From Streblospio benedicti (Eukaryota; Annelida; Polychaeta; Spionida; Spionidae), in the NCBI GenBank assembly GCA_019095985.1, contig CM032662.1:6742693-6806692 (forward strand): a stretch of DNA of 64,000 nucleotides, given 5' to 3'. The translations under genes were made by a program, and so were the position numbers. Positions within the stretch are counted from its first letter, which is position 1, and the number at the start of each line of letters is the position of its first letter. Below are positions 57,748-64,000 of this stretch, piece by piece. The notes beneath the pieces were generated by a model. That model had not been told where the DNA came from, made no database searches, and saw only the letters and a program-made list of their open reading frames with translations.

Positions 57748-59599
57748 AAGTGTGTAGGATGATTTCGGGACCCCTTATAACTCTCTCCTCACCCCCACCC
57801 CCAAATATGACAACACTATGACATAGCCAGCACTACACCTATAGTTTGCGATTAACTGTGCTTGTTTAAACAAGTTTGTTCTAACATCTATCTGCAGGTG
57901 TTTGCAACAAAAGAACTGTAAAGTGTGCGAGTTCCATCCATCATTCTGGGTTACTCTAATATTTATATCTTTGCGCAGTGTTAGCTCCCATGTTTTAGCT
58001 TGATTTGCACGTAACGTGTATATGAAGGTGTATAAGGACTCACTGAATAAAAAAACAAGAGGCGGGGATGCGGAGGGTTCTCATCTACATAAAAAAGCTG
58101 AAAAAAATAAAAGAAATAAAAAAAAAATTAAAAGAAAAAATGAAAACACTAAAACGACACTTACACAAAAAGGAAAAGTGCCTTTTCATGGGTTTTGTCA
58201 AGAAAATCTTGAAATCAACACTGCCTACACCCCCAACCCCTTCAGCAAAATACCTGGATCTGCCACTGCGAACTGATATTGCTCTATTTCCACAGCGATA
58301 AGACGTTTATAATCTAATGAATCAAGACAATAACATAACTAGTCAATAGAATTAACTTAATGAGTCAAGAATGGCAAAGTGTCATATACTGCATAACCTC
58401 TCCTCTCTATTAAGACCACCTGTGGGTCTGGCCTGAACTGGCCTCATAAAAAGGTAATGTATTCATGGGTGTTATCAAAGCATAGTGTCTCTAAAAATGG
58501 TCTTATATGAAGGTGATTTTATGAAGATTAGACATCCAATATAGATGGTATATATAAACTGCACGAAAACTACGCCATGATGCTATTTGAAACGCCTGTT
58601 TTATCATAGCGTTCTTTAGAGGCCTGTTTTAATTGCCAGTTCTACGGCATATGCCTACACAAAGTTTTATTTGCAGTTTTGTGGTAATCAGAGAAATTGT
58701 GCCCAGTTAGGTGAAATGAAATATTCCACTCATGAAGAAGTTGACATTTGCCTGCGCGTGACACTGATGTAGAAAAAAGACCTAAAATTGTTGCCATATG
58801 GTCTCTTAGAGTTATAGTATAATGAATGCACACAGTAAATAAAAATTCCTCGATGTCCACCCACTAGTCATATCATTTTTCGCTGTCCTAAACCTTCATA
58901 AAGAGACCACCCCCCACCCCTATCCACCCCTTGAACCTTGTCTATCAAAAAATACTATAACTTCTCTATTGCGGCCAGTCCGCAGAAAATACTGGTTTTA
59001 GAACGCCTTTTAACCTCTTCTTACCGGGTAGTCATCGATGTCTTATATGACAGAATAGAAAGAAGCCAAAACTAAGCTCAAATATATCAATATGGACGGA
59101 TTAGGAAGAATCTGACATCCAATGTAGTGAATTTGCACACATAAAAACATATGGTGTAATTTCCCTGAATATCTGCACCAATTCCTCCAGTGAAAAGACT
59201 AACACAGTGTGGCTTCAGTAAGCTCGATGATGACAGGGCAGTGGAAATAAAGTCACTGGAATGATTATACTGTGTCCTCTTATTTTTCCCACAGATAATT
59301 TGTATACTACAGTTCTAGATGTTGCCCTCTACACCAGCATATCTCTTTCAGGGCGTACATACTACACTGTAGGCCAAGGGTTTTGAAAAAGAGGTGAAGC
59401 TATATGTATAGTAAGGGCTCTCACGGGTTTTATACGCATGGTGGATAGCGGGCATGCTAAAAACCTGAATGAAAAATGAAATGTTTGGATGAAAAGGGAT
59501 GGGGGTAGGTGTGGTCAGTGTTGGGGTGGGGGTTGGGTTGGGACATGCACTGCCTGGATTCGCGCGTCGACTGCAGTTGGTGCGAGTAGAGTATAAGGA

Positions 59600-59743
59600 C
59601 AATCGTCTGTTTTAATGTGGAGATAACACTAGCTTGCACGAGTGGTGTCTAGGCCGGCTCGAGTGAGCATTAGCGAACGAATGCAGGCCAAGACACCACA
59701 AGTGCATAGCTCGTGTTATCTCAACACTAAAACAGACCATTGC
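59600..59743. repeat. Imperfect GC-richer foldback
   Basis: CAATCGTCTGTTTTAATGTG...GAGATAACACTAGC...GTGGTGTCT pairs with AGACACCAC...GCTCGTGTTATCTC...AAAACAGACCATTG. The centre contains GAGTGAGCATTAGCGAACG. Similar in style to the foldbacks at 785-860 and 30415-30547. Confidence 0.75.
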
Positions 59744-59989
59744 CTTTTTATCTCCCCAGTTTAACAGATTTATTCAACGTTATCGTATTTATCGATCACA
59801 AAATGGGGAGATAACCTGATCTCCTACGGCTCTTAACCAATCAGAATCGAGAATGAACGGCAAACTGGGGAGAAAAAACTGTCCACATTACTGAGATTGC
59901 CCATTTGCAAAGCATTTTAGTAACATCATATAGATTGCAATTGTGCGAATGAACAAATCTCCCTCATTGCGAGTGTCCCAATAAGTGAG

Positions 59990-60015
59990 GTGTCCTCGTG
60001 GTGAGGTTCTACTGT
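59990..60015 (-). mobile_element. pogo/Tigger-like transposon end
   Basis: On the minus strand TA/CAGTAGAACCTCACCACG, with TA at the border. The partner end is not identified, though GTCCACATAGGACAGG near 60270 may belong to a related copy. Confidence 0.5.
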
Positions 60016-61075
60016 ATTTTTGTACATATCTGTTATAAATAAATATCTGTAAATCAACAACAACAAAATGAGCCTTTAGTAGGAAATTGTACCAGGAAAT
60101 TAGCAGGAGAAATAGGGGAGTTAACATGGACGGGAGAGTCAATTTCCTTGATTAACACGGCAGAGGAAGAGTGCATCGTGAAGACAATACACAGAAAGTG
60201 AATAAAAACATCTTTTTACAGTGAAACATGTCCTATGTGGAGACCTTTGGTTGAAGTGAAAATTGTCCACATAGGACAGGTGTCCGAAAAGATAATTCCA
60301 TGTTACATATGGTACATAGGAAAAATGCTTACCAAAGAAATATGAGAAGTTAAACGTGTCCACTTAAGACAAGTGCCTTTAAAAGAGAGGTGCACACATA
60401 GTAAAATTCAACAGAATATTTCGCTAATATGTGGCAATTTCCAATGAAACACGCCTTCCAACACTGAGCAAGTGAGAGAGATGTTACCATTCACAGACAC
60501 ATTCAGTGTGGGTAATTCTTTACAAGATTTGCTTTTCATTTTATACATATATGCAAGCATTTGACAAGCTCTAAAAAGCAGTCAGTGCGACCCAGCCAGC
60601 CTCTCTGTTCAGAGCTTGATCCATCACCACTCGAGGGAGATTCTTAGGGGACTTCTAAAGATTTCTGAAATGCGTAGTGATAGGACAGTCTTTTTTCTCT
60701 CTAAAGAACCCCTTGCTTTTAAATCATGAGCAATGCTGTAATTGAAGCGATTGTCAACGGCACAAAGAGAGTGGTTGATGCATGTGCTTTTAGCAAATGA
60801 TTTGCCCAAAGTGTTCTTTATTTGTGGTTGGGGCCCCGGGCATGGCAAAGATTTTTGTATATGCATTGTGGCATATTTACTTTATCAGGACACTTTACGG
60901 AGAACCAACACTTGTCCACATGCTCGGGTGTCTATTATAACTATAACGGTCGCAGTTCCAGGTTTTCTTGGAAGTTGGTTGTGGGACGAGGGTGCGCAAC
61001 TAATGGATTTCATGGGTCTGCTAGTACGTTTAACAACAAGAAAAACTGCCATAGCGGAAGACATTATGAATGTCT

Positions 61076-61264
61076 TCAGCTAGAGTAAATTCTTGTTATC
61101 CCACTGCTGTTTATCTTGATTTTCCTGTTATCTCGATGTTGATTTCATTTCCCTTCAACTACATTATGAACATACATCGGTTGGTAATCTCGAATATTTT
61201 GCTATCTCGAACATTTTTTTCTCTGCTATCCAAAAAAGGGACTCATGATGATGAGTTTCTACTG
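61076..61264. mobile_element. Short pogo/Tigger-like remnant
   Basis: The right end reads, inverted, TA/CAGTAGAAACTCATCATC. The interior has GTTATCTCGA, GTAATCTCGA and GCTATCTCGA words seen in such elements. The left border near CAGCTAGAGTAAATTCTTGT is uncertain. Confidence 0.5.
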
Positions 61265-61364
61265 TATTGCAGTGTTTTCAGTGGTAGGAAAAACAAAAGA
61301 CAGACGATTGCAATTGAACACACAAGCAAGCTTTCAGAGAAGGGGCGGGTTTATTAGGAAGTGC

Positions 61365-61535
61365 GATGTGGGAAAAGCCTGAAAAAGAGTGATGTGGGAA
61401 AGAAGGCCAAAAAGAGGGATGTGGCACTGAAAGGGAGTGAGATGTGGTAAAAAGACTTAAAATTTATGGGATGTGGGAAAACGCCCAAAAAATCTAGGGA
61501 TGTGGGAAATAAGGCCAAAATATAAGGGATATGAG
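61365..61535 (+). repeat. Diverged GATGTGGGAAA minisatellite, about six units
   Basis: GATGTG recurs at 61365, 61391, 61418, 61441, 61470 and 61499, with spacing 23-29 bases and consensus GGGATGTGGGAAAAGGCCAA. Confidence 0.8.
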
Positions 61536-62461
61536 ATTTCTTGAACCTTTGTACCACTCCCCCACTCCCCTCCCCAAGAAAAACACATGAACACAACCTG
61601 CATATGATTTGTTAAAAATAAAACATAAGAACCATACCAAAAGAGAGTGGCATGGAGTGTGTCGTGTCATACATCATCATTTACTGGTAAAGACCGTTAT
61701 TTGGTGGCACTGATATGGTAGCTGTGCGTCTCTGGGCAATAAGTGAGTATGAGCAATGAGCTTCTTTTATGTTTGAAAGTGTAAAACTAGGCTAATCTAC
61801 GCTAATCTCGGCTAATCTGGTGCGGTTTGTGGCTTGTGTAGAAGATTGTACCTTTTGTTTGATGTTAATAAATTGACACTCAAAGAAAAGTTTTTAAGTG
61901 TAAAAATACAGCTTTGAGAAGGAAGAAGCGGATGTAAGTACTAGGCTAATCTTGGAATGAGGGTTCTTAAAAGCTCCTGCACATATTATGGAAGCTATGA
62001 TGACGCAAAAGTAGAAGTGCTTAGCATAATCAGCATTGCATAGGCGGATCTAGGGTTTAATGGGCTTAACCCTCCTATGAGGATGAGATCACACAGAATT
62101 CAACTTTTGCTGGGGTTGGGTGATGGGACATTTGGGGGATAGGGTGTGAGTGGTGTGCGTGGGTGGGTGGGGGGTGGGGGTGGGGGTTAGGAGGATGGCA
62201 AATACTCGGGGTACCCTATGTCGGCCGAATACGCACTGAAGCCCATTGGTGCTGTACGTCTAGGGTAAAGGGTCTTGTGTTTTTGTGTCAATGACTTGTG
62301 TCAACACAAGCATATGCAAATCTCGTGCATAGATATGGTGATGTCACCACTCTAGCCATTGACCCCTACATTCATACCACCATAATTACACTACATTAGC
62401 CTATGCTATTTTTGGCCATGCTGTAAATCAAATCTCCATGATCATGACGTTCTCTATCATA

Positions 62462-62806
62462 CAGTAGACCCTGTTTATTAAGACGGAAGCGGAAACTGGC
62501 ATCCAATGTGGTGGTCTCTTCATCGATCTATTATGAAGGTTTGTGTCTGTAATGACAAATTGTATTATTTCATAAATGATCTCAATATAAAGGTGGTATC
62601 AATTGGAAGTTTTTCTGTACTTATCCTACAGAACAGGTAACCATAACGGTCCCACTTCAACTCAAGTGTAACTTTCCATTAATCCCACCTCTTTAAACAG
62701 ACCACCTCCATAACAAGACCATCTCGCGTGGTTCCCAAGCCTTCATAAAGAGGAGACCATCCCTCTATTGAGACCACCTCTGAGCCTTAACACACAGATT
62801 CCACTG
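62462..62806. mobile_element. pogo/Tigger-like non-autonomous element, 345 bp
   Basis: CAGTAGACCCTGTTTATTAA at the left and, inverted, CAGTGGAATCTGTGTGTTAA at the right, each next to TA (62460-62461, 62807-62808). The interior contains GACCACCTC words. No transposase. Confidence 0.7.
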
Positions 62807-64000
62807 TAGCAAAGACCCTAGTAAACAACCTCTCATTACACAGAGTAAAAGATGACAATAACGTTCTCAAGGCGAACACAAATGCAAGCAGTTTTCAATG
62901 TGTGTAATTTCGAGCAATTTTCTACAAGTGCATTAACGCAATCAGACGCTCTCACCTCTTGTTTACTCGTCACTCGGGGACGCAATCCGGGCTCATAAAT
63001 CTTTGACGCCATGTCAAAGTGGGGAGGGTGAGGTGCACTTTGGCATGAAAGACAATAACAGGCTTCTTTTTTTGTCTTCTCTCCTTGTCTTTGCTTTGTT
63101 TTTGCGCACTTTCGCAGGTGAGTTGTTGCTGTTTTTAGAGCATGAGGGATAGGACGGGTGTTTCTTTTTTGTCAGTCTGCGCGATCCGACAGAAAGACAG
63201 TGGTTTTGTTAAGTTTTTCTAAAATGTTGTTTTCCTGTGTAAGTGCACATACATGGACGTTTACTACTTAACAATTTATTTTGCTTATCATGGTTTATTT
63301 GCTATGGCTCAGGGGAGTATGAAAAAATGAATGAAACAATTCTGGTATGATTTTTAGGCCCCACCCCATAAAATTGTTATTTTAATTAAAGTTGGGTATC
63401 TCAGTAACCGCTCCCTAGTTAATGGGTCTCATTGGTTTTCTAGGCTCGAATGCTTGCAGACGTGTGGAAAAAAACACGTGGATATGAAATATTGATGGAA
63501 ATATATATATCATTCCAGTTAAATTATCATTTTAACCCATTATACATACTTTAACTGTCCTTCACTGAGAAGATGTATATGATACACAATACAAACTTTA
63601 TCATAACACATGGTGAATGAACATGATTACAAATAACATAAAATTCATAATTTTGGATGACAAATAGTAAAAACAACAACACTGTTAAAAGTCAATTTCC
63701 TTCGCGCATTAACATTGCACTAAAAGGAAGTTCACTACACTCCGCAAAAATGAAGCTAAAACAAGAAAATTAGAACGTGTTTTTACATTTTCACATAAAA
63801 GTGAAGGGTACACAATCATCAGTGAAAAAGATGGGGCACATAATAGAGAGACTTGCCTAACATTACAGGAATTACAGTCCATATACAACATATAATCCTC
63901 ATCATGTGTTGTATAATGCCTACTATGTTACCAACGTGTCTTGTATAGGCCTCGTTTTCATTTCAACAATGCTGAGATTGAGAGTGCAGTGTGTGTCTTC

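Larger units (their letters stand above)
57748..64000. other. Gene-free repeat-rich right end
   Basis: Besides the listed elements there are G-rich tracts (about 62160-62190), repeat words such as ATTAAGACCACCT (58410) and AACAAGACCATCTC (62715), and unannotated AT-rich DNA. I find no exon with both splice sites and an open frame that I would defend. Confidence 0.45.

Noticed and set aside
60742-61083. A 113-codon open frame as a gene
   Set aside because: No start context, splice sites or domain; its end overlaps a transposon remnant.
1-64000. Retrovirus-like elements, Polintons, CRISPR arrays or bacterial-type operons
   Set aside because: No reverse transcriptase, integrase, capsid, LTR pair or spaced-repeat array was recognised; the window is an animal locus with small DNA-transposon relics.

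Overview
The window is eukaryotic DNA from an animal, most likely a marine invertebrate. It is AT-rich, its genes have introns with gt-ag borders, AATAAA signals follow most terminal exons, and it holds many short DNA-transposon relics and one tRNA-derived SINE. I cannot name the phylum; an echinoderm, hemichordate or lophotrochozoan would fit. One 100-base assembly gap lies at 49962-50061.

Layout. Positions 965-9999 carry a minus-strand locus: a 5' coding exon (9744-9990), a small acidic linker exon (8247-8405) and three large C2H2 zinc-finger exons (6623-7620, 3474-5248, 965-2244). Positions 10000-14617 separate it from a divergent plus-strand locus and hold repeats and probably the promoters. 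The plus locus starts with a homologous 5' exon (14624-14852) and an acidic linker exon (14979-15164). Ten zinc-finger exons (a to j) follow in the same orientation up to 47490, with one small two-finger cassette exon at 23647-23964. From 47491 to 64000 I see no convincing gene, only DNA-transposon fragments, a SINE, minisatellites, microsatellites and G- or C-rich tracts.

Main idea. Every coding junction in both loci is in phase 1. None of the zinc-finger exons starts with its own start codon; each opens directly behind a splice acceptor, is uninterrupted to its stop, and nearly all are followed by a poly(A) signal. Only one copy of the N-terminal exon exists per direction. The simplest reading is a pair of divergent loci in which one shared N-terminal module is spliced to one of many alternative terminal zinc-finger exons, as in Drosophila lola or mod(mdg4), but with a different N-terminal domain instead of BTB. 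This is inference; long-read cDNA would settle it.

The zinc-finger exons fall into two classes. Class I (three minus-strand exons, a, b, d, i, and the divergent c) are ordinary tandem finger arrays, several ending in a C2HC finger. Class II (e, f, g, h, j) are built from a four-finger block plus a conserved tail, present twice (three times in g), joined by a linker with the motifs ETIDDIFFEP and DSNVVLNF. Class II exons have spread by recent duplication (e and f with their upstream introns) and show patchy near-identity that suggests gene conversion. Exons h and i each carry one frameshift in this assembly.
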